Shown here: positions 10,537 to 23,007 of the stretch, in pieces
Layout of the letters: each line of letters opens with the position of its first letter
How positions within the stretch are numbered: position 1 is the first letter of the stretch
NCBI GenBank assembly: GCA_944474755.1
Contig: OX104125.1
Span: 44,469,899-44,533,898, forward strand
Direction of reading: 5' to 3'
Length of the DNA stretch: 64,000 nucleotides
DNA from: Limnoperna fortunei
Lineage: Eukaryota; Mollusca; Bivalvia; Mytilida; Modiolidae
Translations under genes and position numbers: made by a program
The notes under the pieces: generated by a model
Told to the model about the DNA's origin: nothing
What the model saw: the letters and a program-made list of their open reading frames with translations, nothing else
Database searches by the model: none

Positions 10537-11620
10537 TTGTGCTATTAAGCTTTGCTGATGATCTGGTAATTTTATCAGAAAGAGCATCAGGACTGCAGCA
10601 AGCACTTAATAAGTTGGAACTGTATTGTCATAAATGGCAATTTACAGTCAATACAAGTAAAACCAAAATCATTGTTTTCCAAAAGAACGCCAAGGCAAGT
10701 CAAACTTCTAGTAATTTCTGTTATAAAAACAATATATTAATATATGAAGTGAAAAAATTTAAGTCCTTAAGCACCATAATTTGTCATACAGGAAAATTTA
10801 TGTCATCTCAGGAACTTTCCAAAAAGGGATTAAAAGCACTATTTTCTATTAAAAAGTATATGTCTAACTTTAAACATATACCAGTAGAACTATCATGTAA
10901 ATTATTCGACAATTTAATCAGACCTATAATTTTATATAACAGTGAGATCTGGTATATGGATGATTATTTGTCAATGTATAAAGCACTTCATAGATCTAAT
11001 GTAAGTGGAAAAAATGTCGATATTCTATCATTTTCTGATAAGCCTGCTTTTGAAAAAGTACACAATAAATTTTGTAAAAGTGTTTTGGGTGTAAGAAAAA
11101 CATCATGTTATATTGCTGCAAAATCTGAACTTGGTAGATTACCACTAGATTCTTTGATTAAAACACACGTTATTTGCTATTTTTCAATACTAAACTGTAT
11201 AGATATTAACCCTCTCGTAAAAGAAGCATTCTACATTGTATTTAAATAAAAATCTCCACACATATGGTGTGTATACTTGGTATAGCTTTGCTAGAACTGT
11301 AATGACGAAATTTGAAATAGATTATGAAAATTTTGAAAATGATAATAAAAGTTTTAAGGAAATTAAGTTACACATAAAAAGAGAAATCAAAAAGACTATT
11401 AAAGAGAAATATGATGAACTTGTAATGAATAAAATATCTAGCTTTGAAGCTTCTTCGAAATTATACCTTTACAGCAAGCTAAAGTCTGATGTTAATGTTT
11501 CAGACTATTTGAATCTTCAAAACTTTAACAGTAGAAGAATACTTACCAAACTACGTATTAGTGACCATAACTAAGAGATTGAACTTGGTAGATACATGTA
11601 CAGTAACATGTTCATTGTTT
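10537..11620 (+). pseudogene. LINE reverse transcriptase fragment (5'-truncated, frameshifted)
   Basis: The frame from about 10540 reads FADDLVILSERASGLQQALN…YCHKWQFTVNTSKTKI, the palm of a non-LTR retrotransposon reverse transcriptase with its FADD box. The preceding finger region is missing and replaced by the minisatellite. The frame changes near 11236–11249 and the protein resumes with KNLHTYGVYTWYSF, typical of the C-terminal region of the same elements. A stop at 11572 follows RISDHN, and residual homology continues for a few codons (EIELGRY). It is a dead copy of the jockey/CR1-like sort; the clade was not determined. Confidence 0.85.
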
Positions 11621-12419
11621 TTGTATGTTTATGTATGCTTAACCTCTTGTTGTTTACTATTACACATCAGGCTGGAATCCTTTTAACCATATTACTGTTA
11701 TGCTCACATTTTTATGTCATTTTGTTTTCTTTGATTTTTGTGGTTTTTGTGCATGATCAGTTTTCGCGTCCTTCAGCAGTCAATTTAATGATGAAGCTTG
11801 GCTTTTTCTAGTTCTGTTGGATAAATTTTAATTTACATTATTTACCGCTTGAACAGCACCTTGCTAAAAATAGACCACGAAGCAATGTTTTATAACGCAT
11901 GTGTATTACTTAAGCTATTGTACAATGTATCTAATACAAAATACCAATATTTTAACAGATCATTTACGTAGAAGTAATCCTAAAATGTTCGTACACCGTA
12001 TTTAGTCCAATATAATGGCGTGAAGGGCAACTTTTGATCTTAAAAGAAAATCAACTGAATAGAGGTAATGAGATGTACTTAACACTGCAAGCGCTTTGTT
12101 ACGAGTAGTTTCTTCACACAGGCGAGACATACGTAATAAAAAAATTTAATTAAGCGAATACTTGTAGGTATTTGGTGCAACAAAATCAGATAATGAGTAA
12201 ATGTTGTTTCTGAAAAAATGAGATTGTTTGACATATAAAAAGAAATTTTCCAGTATTTTATTGAAGATATTTGGTGCAACAAGTTCACATTATGTACACA
12301 TGTTGTTTGGAAAATATTTTTGATTTGTGAATGTTTGAACATCAGTATGAAGAGATGTTTGATTTACTATTGTAATTAATACGTACAAACAAGTGTGAAT
12401 ACTTGTATCGTCTATGTTC
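11621..12419. other. intergenic; short direct duplication
   Basis: No gene is seen. Two blocks of about 48 bp starting TATTTGGTGCAACAA at 12169 and 12268 are diverged direct copies of each other. Confidence 0.45.
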
Positions 12420-14142
12420 CACACCGATCAACCGACTTATATCATTTTGGTGAGAAGAAGTATGACACGATGAAAAAAGATATAAACAAGTTAAGACCTA
12501 TACGTAAACAGATGACTTTTTCCAAATCGCTACGTTTAAACACTGTATCAAATATAGTGTAGTAAAAAATTATTTGGCATATATTTGTCCATTAACATAT
12601 TCAATCGTTTTAACTAATGTTTTCATTTGTTATCTGAAAATATGTTCCAAAAGTACTGGCAACACAATTTTGAACAAATAAATACAAAATTTACGCTTCT
12701 CCACAATATATTTCTGTATCAAGTGTTTTTGTTCAAAAGGACATATATTCAACTTTTTTCTGACACCAAAATTATTCTTCTAATTGCAATTTATTAGGAG
12801 TTTGAATCATTTTTCTTTACGCATTTACTGAAAAAATGATACGGAAAAAATCAACTCATCTTTTTATAATGACACGATGACTAAAAGTTCCTTGACACGA
12901 TTTAAAACAGCCATGTATTTCTTAAGTGATTAGTGTTATACTTCCACATGGGGCATTTCAATAACTTTTTACAACTAATGTCTGTATATCATTGAATATT
13001 ATACAAAAAGTCTACAATTGTTAATACAATAGGACTATGATGTATAAATTCTTGACACAAATCACTAGATATGGTAATAATGTTACAAGCAGCGGAGCAG
13101 CTTAGCAGCTTTTTAATTCAACTTAAAACCATAGGTAAGGAATTAAACATAGAGTAAATGCTCTCACTGAGACAATCCCAGAGCAGGGCTTAAGCGGAAA
13201 TCTGTGTTGTATGTCGATAACGCTCCTATCAACAAATAACAACATAACGAACACGATTTTTTTTACAAATATTTCCTACTATGTCGACATTAAATAGTAT
13301 AAAACGGAACCATCTACTTGGTAGGTCAATATATTGATGTCAAACTTTTATTACAAATAATAAGGTATGAATTTAGGCAAACATTATCAAATGTGCTGCC
13401 TAAAATTTTTAATAAAGACGCAGTGCGAAAAATTTAAAGGTTAATTAGCGTACAAGAATTGCATACAAATACAAAGTATAGTTTGAAAGCTTTTCCGCAT
13501 ATGTTATTGTGTGTCGCAATTTGTTCACTGTATATTTTATGCACAGTTATCAAAATTAATTTCCCCCATCCTCCTCTTCATGCTTCATATTGACAAGAAA
13601 ATCAAAAATGTACATATATTATTACGTTACGAACTCTTAAAGTGAATACTTATTCTATTGGTTAGCAGAATTTCATAGCTTATACAAAGTCATATTTCTT
13701 GTTGTAGTCGTATCATTGAATTGATTTATATCGTATCGTTCTTTCTCTGACTCTGCAATTAAAATCAAATTAATATTGTTAATGCATTATGTTAAAGATA
13801 CATTTTTGGCACCAAACGAAAGCTAAAGGAATATTCTTTCCAATTACACGGCCGATTTGAAATAAAATTATATCATAAAAGGTCATTTTAGCATTTTAAT
13901 AACTAAATCTGCATTTTATCGTTTATTTTATAAGATAAGTTGGACAAAAATAAAAGCAAGAGCTTAAAGAACTGAATATATCTATTGCCAAATCTATGCT
14001 AAATCGTGTTTTAATATATTTTATTCGCTAATTTAATTTGAAAAACTTACCTACGTTTTCATCGCTTCTAACTTGTTTATATCTTTTTTCATCGTTTCAT
14101 ACATCTTCTCACCAAAATGATATAAGTCGGTTGATCGGTGTG
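12420..14142. mobile_element. 1.7-kb TIR element without a transposase
   Basis: Inverted termini of about 74 bp: CACACCGATCAACCGACTTA at 12420 and its complement ending at 14142, continuing through ATCATTTTGGTGAGAAGA and AAAAAAGATATAAACAAG. The 4-bp sequence GTTC flanks both ends (12416–12419 and 14143–14146) and may be a target-site duplication. The interior is AT-rich with no long open frame, and holds several GACACGAT words. It is a non-autonomous DNA element; I cannot assign the superfamily. Confidence 0.8.
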
Positions 14143-14259
14143 GTTCTGCATTAGTCACTTTAGTAAAAAAAAATTCGTCTACTTTTGGTCATCTACCTAT
14201 ATGCCAATTATTGTTTTCCTATTACTACCGATAAACCGATATTAATCCAATCACTTTAA

Positions 14260-14590
14260 CGAAGCCACTGGGCTGACACTGAGGTCAGGGTTGGATGGCA
14301 GACACTAATTATCAGTAACAATATATACGAAATATTGTCATCTGCTGAGGAAAAACAATAGCAAACGTAGCATATGGACCTTGCAATTGAGGTCCAAGAT
14401 TATGTAACAAATAACCCACCGACAACTACTCATTATAAGCTATCATTGGACGAAATTAATTGACCTTTGGACTAATGTTTAAAAATGTCAAAGTGTTAAG
14501 GCCGCAAAGCCGGAAATAGATAAATGTCTCGCCTTTCGCTGTATTCGATTAAAGGCGAGACAAAAAATAGAAGTGTAAAAAGATACGGTT
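14260..14590. repeat. low-copy-looking repeat with a 17-bp hairpin
   Basis: Contains GTCTCGCCTTTCG followed closely by CGATTAAAGGCGAGAC (14527–14562), a short inverted repeat. The surrounding sequence (GGACCTTGCAATTGAGGTCC near 14380, itself palindromic) resembles the edge of a dispersed bivalve repeat. I cannot define its limits. Confidence 0.35.
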
Positions 14591-14639
14591 TCGTTTCGTC
14601 GCAGTTCTCTTTTATAGTTTTATGTCCCAGCCAACGAAA

Positions 14640-15095
14640 GTTGCAGGACATATAGCTTTTAGTGTCTATTGGTTCGTTCGTCCGTCACGTGACATATAGC
14701 TTTTTTTTGTCTACTGGTTTGTTCGTCCGTCACGTGACATATGGTTTTTTTGGTCTATTGGTTCGTTCGTCCGTCACGTGACACGTGACATATAGCTTTT
14801 TGGGGTCTATTGGTTCGTTCGTCCGACACGTTACATAAAGATTTGTTGGTCTATTGGCTCGTTCGTCCGTCACGTGATATATAGATTTTTTGGTCTATTT
14901 GTTCGTTCGTCTGTCACGTGACATATAGCTATTTTGGTCTATTGGTTCGTTCGTCCGTCACGTGACATATAGCATTTTGGTCTATAGGTTCTTTCGTCCG
15001 TCACGTGACATATAACTATTTTGGGTCTATTGGTTCGTTCGTCCGTCACGTGACATATAGTTTTTGGTCTATAGGTTTGTTCGTCCGTCCCACCA
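14640..15095 (+). repeat. tandem array of about 45-bp units, each with CACGTG
   Basis: Nine to ten units read GACATATAGCTTTTTGGTCT then ATTGGTTCGTTCGTCCGTCA then CGTG. CACGTG occurs at 14686, 14731, 14775, 14782, 14871, 14915, 14959, 15002 and 15047. The right flank (GTCCGTCCCACCACAGG) looks like the start of a common bivalve dispersed repeat, so the array is probably an expansion of that repeat's edge. Confidence 0.85.
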
Positions 15096-16870
15096 CAGGT
15101 TTAATTTTGCGTTGAAGCATTTTTAATGAAGATCACTTCACATCTTCATGAAATTTGCTACAGAGTTATAACATGATGATGAGATCTCTTCACTGGCAAA
15201 ATTACGTGGTGCTCTTGCGTGATCTTGGAAAACGTAGGGCTGCTTCTTACATTTATAATCATCACCAATGTTGCGTTAATTGTTTTGTCTCATCTATGAT
15301 GATTGACTTAGTTTAGTTTCAAAGACACATGCGAAGAAATACTGGATATGCAATCAAGTCTGAAAGTCCAAAAACACTACTACTAAACTATGGGACACAC
15401 AACAACAAACGAACAAAAATAAAAGCTAGCGACACGAACTCTCAGGAGAGTCAATGTGAACTCGGGTGTTTCAAATGAATAAGCAGCACACCTGTCGTGT
15501 CGGTACATAAAGATACTTAATCTGTCGCAATTCTAAGAAATGCCCGGATGCGATGGTGCAACATAACAAGGGATGGGACCTGCAAAACTGAAGGTTACTC
15601 CATTTTATCAACATACTCGCCATTGCCGACAAAACAAATATAGTCTTTCCCATAAATCTTTACGGAAATTTTTTGTCTGACTGACCGGCTTGCATAATTT
15701 ATTTCAGTCAAAATAATTTTTTTCTGTATTTAAATTATATTTAAGTAAATTATATATTTTTACATGTTTCGCAATGTTTTTAGAAAATTATATGCTTTCT
15801 TATACACCTGTACGTTTATTGCGTTGTTGAAAGTGGAATCTGGAAATAGGACAAGGTTCTCGTGCATGGACAAATTATTCCACAAACTTCCGCAGTATAT
15901 ATTGAAGAGACCTTGTGTTTGTGTTCTGTTAAATTAATAAATAAGTTTTCTCTAGATTTTTCCGTTATGTATTATAAACCTGCACTGTAGTGTGTTTGTT
16001 GATGACAAAGGATGGTTATCATAGACCACTGGTTAGAGACATCCAAATATAAACAAAGCAAAAAAGAAACAAAAATTCTGAAAAACTTATAAAATAAGAA
16101 TATCTTATAAAATAAAACGTATACTGACTCAAAAGACCTATAGACCAATGACATTTGCATAAAGGGACTATAACTATTATAAAGTGTCAATCAAAATATT
16201 CAACAAATTACGACCTTAACATGGTCTCCATTTCGATCACGGTCTCAGTTGTGTACCCTTTATGGATAAAAAGGAGATCTATATTATTGTGTCGTAAAGA
16301 GAATACATGTTCTATGATTGAACATAGTATTCTATTTACACTCGAAATGTGGAAAGCTATCCAATTTTAGTCAAACAAAAAACTAGTTTTTGAACAATTT
16401 ATAACACGAAATAAATTTGTATTATTCCTATTTCCAAATCGTTACATAGATCGTACGTTTCATCAGTTCACTTTAAACAGTCCATTTGACATGAAAATAA
16501 AACCAGTTGTAGATTACAATTATTTAAAATTCATTTATAATTTATTGTGTCAATTTCAGTGGAAAATATCAATTACTGTATCTTAATTGCTATAGAATTC
16601 TTGCAGGTGTTTTTAAATAGTTCGGACATGTTATTAATTACTTGATATAACCATGTGGATATAGCAAATGTTTAAGTATAAAATACAATCAGATATCCGA
16701 ACTGTAACAAAAATATTCACCTATCGAGTGCACCATTCAACAGTGTACCGATCAACCTTTAATTGCTTACCAAAATGGCTATCAACAAACTGTCTATAAG
16801 CTGTTCAAATATACAATTTGTTTTTAATGGAATTTGAATATGAATTCGAAACGTTAACTTGTGGTAAATT
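15096..16870. other. intergenic, no gene seen
   Basis: Short unrelated open frames on both strands (15471–15653, 15972–16370) have no domain, splice context or codon pattern that supports coding. Confidence 0.45.
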
Positions 16871-16919
16871 GATTCCCTGATAGAAACCCTCTTCTTATAC
16901 CTGTGTTTTCCCCTACCTT

Positions 16920-17060
16920 GAGGAAGCAATCTTTATTTATAAGGATTGTAAGTTATCCTACCGAAGTTTGTGGTTTTTCTGAGGTACTCGGGCTACCCCA
17001 TCCCTTCACACCACCCCATAAAAACTGGTACGCTACATTATAGCTGAAAAATTGCTGAAC
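16920..17060 (+). mobile_element. SINE 3' half, diverged
   Basis: AAGGATTGTAAGTTATCCTA, CATAAAAACTGGTACGC and TATAGCTGAAAAATTGCTGA match the body and tail of the SINE at 52093. The head is not recognisable. Confidence 0.7.
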
Positions 17061-17317
17061 ATTTAAAAATTTGAAAATTTGAAATTACACCATTTAAACA
17101 GAAAAACAAAAAAAAATTGTCATGGAAGTGTACACGATTAAAGTTTTTTAATAAAAATATTTGCGGATGATTGTTTCCGTGAGAAACTTGTGGATGCCCC
17201 AGTCATATTTTGACAGAGGACCTCGCAATGATGTGCAATCTGATTTGGAAAAACTTGTATCAATGTATTTTAATTGCCAGTGGGCCTAGGTGCATCTTCG
17301 TTAGGTACGTGTTACGA

Positions 17318-17560
17318 CGAAGACCTGGTGGCCTTCTTGGGTTGTTATACGAGTTCTACTGTTGATGGCAAGCGTCACAACACTGAGATTACGAGATCGA
17401 GCTTTATTGCGGTCACGGTGTGCTCAGTTCCAGCCTATATTGGCAACGAATGTAAGTTTTTCTGCCGTATGTTCGAGAGTGTTTACGAGTATTTCAGCCT
17501 TTTCGTCCTCCCTCCAATGGAAACAAGGCGTCATGATGTAACTTTATAGCGCTAAAACAT
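17318..17560 (+). mobile_element. SINE, strongly diverged
   Basis: The order of blocks matches the full SINE: GACCTGGTGGCC, TACTGTTGATGGC, CAACACTGAGATTACG, GTGTGCTCAGTTCCAG, GTAAGTTTTTCTGCCG and GGCGTCATGATGTAAC. The open frame at 17274–17549 is inside it and is not a gene. Confidence 0.65.
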
Positions 17561-17664
17561 GTTAACAAACAGTAAATCATCACGGAATAATACTTTCACT
17601 GCCACTAGAAAAAATATGGTGTATTAGGGTTATTAGTGTTTTGTAGCGGCTGCGACGAGACATA

Positions 17665-17781
17665 GGTTATTTACGTTTTTTGAAACGAGATGCGTTTTCT
17701 CGTTCATATCTCATCGAAGGGCAACAGCTCTGAGATGAGATGACGAGAAAATGCATCGAGTTTCATAAAACGTAAATAATC
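17665..17781. mobile_element. hairpin MITE
   Basis: GGTTATTTACGTTTTTTGAA and TTTCATAAAACGTAAATAAT are inverted ends, and the pairing continues through CGAGATGC/GCATCGAG and TTTTCTCGT/ACGAGAAAA to a loop near 17720. Confidence 0.75.
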
Positions 17782-18639
17782 TGTTTATCGCTGTTTTGTA
17801 ACATTGTGACGTCATAGTGTTTACTTAACGACGTCTTGACAGCGAGCTGAGATGGGCCTATCTCATGCTAGTAGAATGAGATGGAATAATATCGCACACA
17901 AAGATCAAAGGAAAATACTGCAAAATAGCGGTAATAAATAAATCTACAAAAGGGTCTTTATCGTGCAATGAACTAAGCACTCATTACCCACCGCAACCAG
18001 GCTTTCTTCTGTATTATTACCTGAAAGTCCCACCCACTTCTAACGAGAGGACATTCTCATTCAGCAACATGTGCACGCGCTCGGTAGCATAATGGGTAAG
18101 TTAAAAACACGTCTTCTCGAAGACATTTCTACTTGTACTTTAAACAAAAAATTTAATTTATTTCTGTGAGAACAAGAGACGCAGTAAGATTTTTGCTGAC
18201 ACAACCATTTAAATAACATCATACTCCATAGATGCTTTTTGGTTAAATCTTATTCGACGTGTTATTTGTTTCATTAACGGTTGCAATGTTAGTACCCCCT
18301 GTAAATATTTAACGATATTTTTGTAGAAAAACAAATCACCATAATTTTACAAACTCGTAACGTTGTTTAATTAAAATTTTCAAATACAGACAGGATGCAT
18401 ATCTGCTTGATAACAAATATTCAAAATATATTAATGCATCAAGCGTGTTTAATAACACTTTGAACTTTATCTATTGAAATTAACAAATAACATTGACTGA
18501 AATCAACATCTAAAGGCGTCATGGTGTATTATTAGTGAGGTTGAACATGTTTAATGAATCTATGCATACATTTTGTTTGTTTTAATTTTGTTTCAGCGAT
18601 TTGTCAGATTTATCATGGCGTCCAGTTTTTATTGAGAAA

Positions 18640-18740
18640 AAAGACGGATTACCCGTACACCCTGACCGCATGCAGTGAGACTCTAGTTTTGACAGATCAC
18701 GTGATCAATAGTTAATGACGAACTACTTGTCCAACTAGTC
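18640..18740 (-). mobile_element. SINE head fragment
   Basis: GCAGTGAGACTCTAG, TTGACAGATCACGTGATCAA and the following GAACTAC are the complement of the tRNA-like head (TTGATCACGTGGTCTGTCAA in the full copy). Confidence 0.65.
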
Positions 18741-19329
18741 CACGTCATTCATAAAAACTCCTACAGAAAGGGTTTTTACTGGAATTGACACCACTTTCAT
18801 AACACAGATAAATATCATAAAATTAAGGGTGATTTATCTCCATTCATCTTCCTGCAGAAGGTCCGGAGTACTCCGCCTTCCTTTTCCTTAAAATGGACGC
18901 CATAATAAAGCTGAAAAATATTTCCCCGTAAAAACACCCGGCGTTCTGCATGAAAACTGTGAATTCATTACGGCCGTATTAAAGCTCGTATTTGACGCGT
19001 CGGTGTTGACAGACACAAGATCAATGGTAGCATGAAAATTTGTACTATTAAACCGTTCCAGGTAAGAACACAGTTCACAATTAGACAGACAAGTACTAAG
19101 TTGCAAAGCGAACATTTGTTTTATTTATAGAATTCAAGTCGGTTAAGAGGATTTAAAGGCATTACTCATTGAATTTGATTAAGCATGCATTCATACAACT
19201 TCTAATATCGACTGCTTAAAGAAAGAAAAGATTTTTTGTTTACAAAAGTAAACTCATTTTTAGCTAGAAATAATAATCGATGATAATATTTTAAAATAAT
19301 GCTATTAACTTAAAACGATGACGCTATTA

Positions 19330-19416
19330 CTTCCATTCTCTTGCAGACTCGCTAAATTTAGTATGTCTTTGTTCCACTCTTGCAGACTCGCTAAATTAAG
19401 TATATCTTTGTTCCAA
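19330..19416 (+). repeat. 43-bp tandem duplication
   Basis: CTCTTGCAGACTCGCTAAAT is followed by TTAGTATGTCTTTGTTCC, and both recur immediately with few changes. Confidence 0.8.
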
Positions 19417-19733
19417 ATGAAATGACATCGCAATCTTTTGTTCATTTGACACGCGCTTGAAAAATGTCATATTAAGATAGATAATGATAAAAAAACAGGA
19501 TATTTTAACCCAGTTTCCTTTGTTGTATGAACATCTCGTTTTTCTTTCAATATTGAAATGGTTTTAAACAAATAAGTTAATTAACACATAGAAGGAAAAG
19601 AAGTCGCAATTCAATCTAGACAAAATATCAATAACGGCATCAGTATTGATTTCTTTCAGACAAATATAGAGGACAAGTTAATCATAAAATGTCATAATTA
19701 ATTATAAATTAATATCACTTAAAACTTATCTGA

Positions 19734-20018
19734 CTGTAAACTACATATTTTCGTGGGTATTTATTTTCGTGGATTACGGATCATAGAATGTTGTTCAATA
19801 CGCGGTACTTATTTTCACGGATCATAGGATATTGCCCTATTCGCGGGCACTTTCGCGGTTTTAAAATGTCCCATATCTGTACTTTCGCGGTTGTAAACTA
19901 AGTCAATAACTAGGAAATAATATAATTTCTACTTTCGAGGGTAATGTTTTTCGTGACTTTTATTAGTCCGAGAAAAACAACGAAAATTAGTGCACCGCGA
20001 AAATATGTTCGTTTACAG
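19734..20018. mobile_element. MITE with 24-bp terminal inverted repeats
   Basis: The left end CTGTAAACTACATATTTTCG and the complement of the right end, CTGTAAACGAACATATTTTC, pair. The interior repeats TTTTCGTGG and TTTCGCGG words. No coding content. Confidence 0.7.
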
Positions 20019-20032
20019 AATATATTCGTACA

Positions 20033-20345
20033 TTATCAGAAAACTATAAAACGTACAAATCTTATAAACAGGTGGAAATACGAGGCTCTGCTGAGCGTTT
20101 GTTACCTGCTCTGAGGCGAGTATAAATATACAAAGTACGAATATTGATTTTATCCTGCAACAATAAAATAACTTTTTGTACTGAAAAAAACATTAAAAAA
20201 ATAGCAAGTATTTTAGCATGAAATTTTTGGCGTGTATTTTAATGATCATACATGTATATTGTCACTAACCAGTATCGTACAACATGTCGTGACAGAACAG
20301 GATACTAAATATTGTCAGAATGAGGACAAGAGTGCCCGAAGACTC
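20033..20345. mobile_element. hairpin element H, copy 1
   Basis: Carries AAACAGGTGGAAATACGAGG, TGCTGAGCGTTTGTTACCTG and GGCGAGTATAAATATAC, followed by TTTTATCCTGCAAC. The better-preserved copies are at 24911–25318 and 26888–27275. Confidence 0.75.
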
Positions 20346-20384
20346 TATTCGATCACTAACTGATCAAAGCAAACACTGGGACCA

Positions 20385-20785
20385 TACTGGGAGGGTTCCC
20401 AGTGCTCGACCCACAGAGCAGCCCATCGCGTCCCCGGGTGGCGGATAGTGGAGACCCTCTCGTTATGGGAGGGGGGTTGTCAGGTCATAATACGGAAAGC
20501 CTGGCCGCGGACCACAGTGGGTAACGTGTTTGGAAAGTGCCACGCTCCTTGCACGATAAAGATCCCTTTTGTAGATTTCGAAAAAGAGTATAGGCTCATT
20601 GTAGGCGCTACAAAAGGCTGAATTCTCCGACCCTACCGAATATTCCGTACTTTATCAGTGGCATTCTAAATTTTGTTCCCTGTGTCCCATCTAACCTCTT
20701 TTTCAATTGATGTTTTGTTTGTTAACTTGTTCCCGTCCTGAATATAGCTGAAATACTGCTCGCATCCAATCAATCAATTAATCTA
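20385..20785 (+). mobile_element. CAATCA-tailed SINE-like repeat
   Basis: Blocks GGTCATAATACGGAAAGCCT, GCACGATAAAGATCCC, GGCGCTACAAAAGGCTGAAT and GAATATAGCTGAAATACTGC end in CAATCAATCAAT. Other copies are at 35625–35855 (+, 3' part) and 48720–48840 (–, 5' part). Its 3' domain resembles that of the tRNA-SINE. Confidence 0.75.
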
Positions 20786-20947
20786 AAGCAAACATTTTAT
20801 TCGGCTAGCTTTCTTGCACAAAAACTTGTTGCAAGATACAAGAAACATTAGTTAGGTACGTGATGTTGGATCCTTAATAGCTAACGATATTGTACATGCC
20901 AAATATTTACACATTACATATATTATATGTAGGTACAACTACCTGTA

Positions 20948-21046
20948 TCACTTCGAGACAGTTCTGTATATTCATATCGACGCGTAGCGTCGACTTAATA
21001 TTAGCAATGTATGCAACTGTCGAGACGTCGTGATACAGGAAAACTG
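20948..21046. mobile_element. 98-bp imperfect palindrome
   Basis: CTGTATCACTTCGAGACAGTT pairs with the complement of CAACTGTCGAGACGTCGTGATACAG around a CGACGCGTAGCGTCG core. Probably a small hairpin MITE. Confidence 0.65.
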
Positions 21047-21049
21047 TAT

Positions 21050-22140
21050 TTAATGTGTTCGTGTAAACTTAAGAACTTGTAGAAAAAGGCATAACTGAAT
21101 GTTTAAATTTAATTAACATTAAACAAAGCATTTTTACATGAAATATAGTCCCTAAGGTCACACATATTATGACGTCACATTTCATTCATAGAACAAGAGT
21201 CATTCGCGTCGCTTTAACCATATTCAATTCAGAAATGTAGTTCCGACTGAAGCACATGTTGCATCACCCATATCGATTATACAAGGTTGTATCAGTTGCT
21301 TATTTGTTTGATTTTGACAAAAAACATTCTTAACTGTAGATAATAACATATACCTTTAAAATTTCTAAAACATCTAGATATATAAATTAAAAGTAAAAAA
21401 CAATGTTTTAGGCTAAATGAAGTGCACAAATATTTTGCCTGACTAAAGGCTTCGTTAATCTTCATCAAACAACAATAGCAAATAATTTTATAAACAATTT
21501 AAAAAATCTGTTGGTGTTAATACACGTATGAACATATGCATACATTAAATACAATCAATGTTAAAATAATCGTCATTAAAGATTCAACAGTTTGAACTAT
21601 AAAAAGAAGAAATGGGCATGCGCGGTTGTTACAATATAGGAACATTTTCTGCATGGAACGAAAGTAATGGTTAAAACAATTTGAAAAAGAAAACAAATGA
21701 TTCATCAACACGAGAGATCAAAGCAGAAAAGCTAAGCTGTTTATACGTGAGCTTAATTGGACGTTATATTATGTCAGTAACAGATTTATAGAAAAACCTG
21801 AGATGTGTTCAGTTAATTCCGTGTTTTAGCCAATCAAAACTTGGGGAAAGTTTTTGCTGCTATTGTAGGTGAAGAAAAACTCTAACTTAACTCTTAACCG
21901 TACTATAACTTTTTTTAATCAAAACGCCAAAATGTGACTATCGACAACTGCAAGTTGCTTAAAAAATCCATTAAAACAAATAAACAAACAATAAATGTTT
22001 TTTTTTATTCCTACACTGTAAACAGAGTGGTTTACTACTTCCGGGTCAATACTCCTGTTGGCTGGATTGTTAGTCCGCTGGTTTAACACCGCATACAAAA
22101 TCCCAGACAGGAAAACAGAAATTCTTGTTATTTTATTCAA
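21050..22140. other. intergenic, no gene seen
   Basis: AT-rich with scattered short open frames and no domains. Confidence 0.4.
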
Positions 22141-22144
22141 GTTG

Positions 22145-22400
22145 GAGTCCACCTGTTTCTTTAACGCTACGTACAGCAAGTTTTCAGCTATATCATGACG
22201 TCCAGTTGTTATTTGGGGAGGAACCCGAAATACCCGCAGAAAATCCCGACCTTTGGTAGGAAAACTGGCAATCATTGTCAATTAAGATTGGAATCGAGCG
22301 GACCCTGCTAGCAGTGAGACTGGAACCCACAACCTCAATATTGACAGACCACGTGATCATTGGCAGTGATAGAACTAAAACAACAGAACGTTTTCGTCTA
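22145..22400 (-). mobile_element. tRNA-derived SINE
   Basis: The complement of the full SINE in order: AGCTATATCATGACGTCCAG, GGTAGGAAAACTGGCAATC, TGTCAATTAAGATTGGA, CAGTGAGACTGGAACCC and TTGACAGACCACGTGATCA. The open frames at 21919–22538 overlap it and are not genes. Confidence 0.8.
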
Positions 22401-22679
22401 TCAGGTCGATGCTATATCATAAAAAAGCTGGGTTTTTTTAATAATCCAGGTCATTGCGCAATGGCGAAATTTATAGGTAGGAATTTTTTTATTCTCGACT
22501 CCAATTTTCAGTTTCATCTTTGTTATCATGGTAATTGAGATCATTATCCAACTTAGCAAAAATATTAAATAAGAAATGTTTTATGGCGCCGAGGTCAGAA
22601 TTTGTTGTTTCAAAAATGATTGGCTTTATTGGATAGTATTATGTCCCGTTCAATCCTACATTCAATGCGTATTCAAAAA

Positions 22680-22760
22680 AGGTATTAAGTTCACACAAAA
22701 GCGAATTTAAATGCGATTTTTTTTTGGGGGGGGGGCAGGGGGGCAAAAATGTCTTTCTCT
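22680..22760. repeat. T-run and G-run tract
   Basis: A T(9) run abuts a G(10) run near 22721–22735 with a second G run after CA; low complexity. Confidence 0.7.
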
Positions 22761-23007
22761 AGTAATGTAGCCTAAAAAGATGCTGAATTCGAATTTTGCC
22801 GTCATTTGTAATATGAATTTAAATGCAGATTCAATCACGTGTGAACGCAACTGTTACCAATACGATGTCGATAATGCGTATTAAAATTCGAATTACCAAT
22901 AACATCCTGCTGTTACTGTTACAATTTTAATATTACTATCTTTTGAAAACTTATGAAAAAGTATAAAGTATGTGAGAGACAACAAGTGGCAAAAGGAAGA
23001 ATTTAAA

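Noticed and set aside
17274..17549. 91-codon gene
   Set aside because: The frame lies inside a diverged SINE.
18888..19115. 75-codon minus-strand Cys-containing gene
   Set aside because: The cysteines do not fit a known module and there are no splice signals in the right place.
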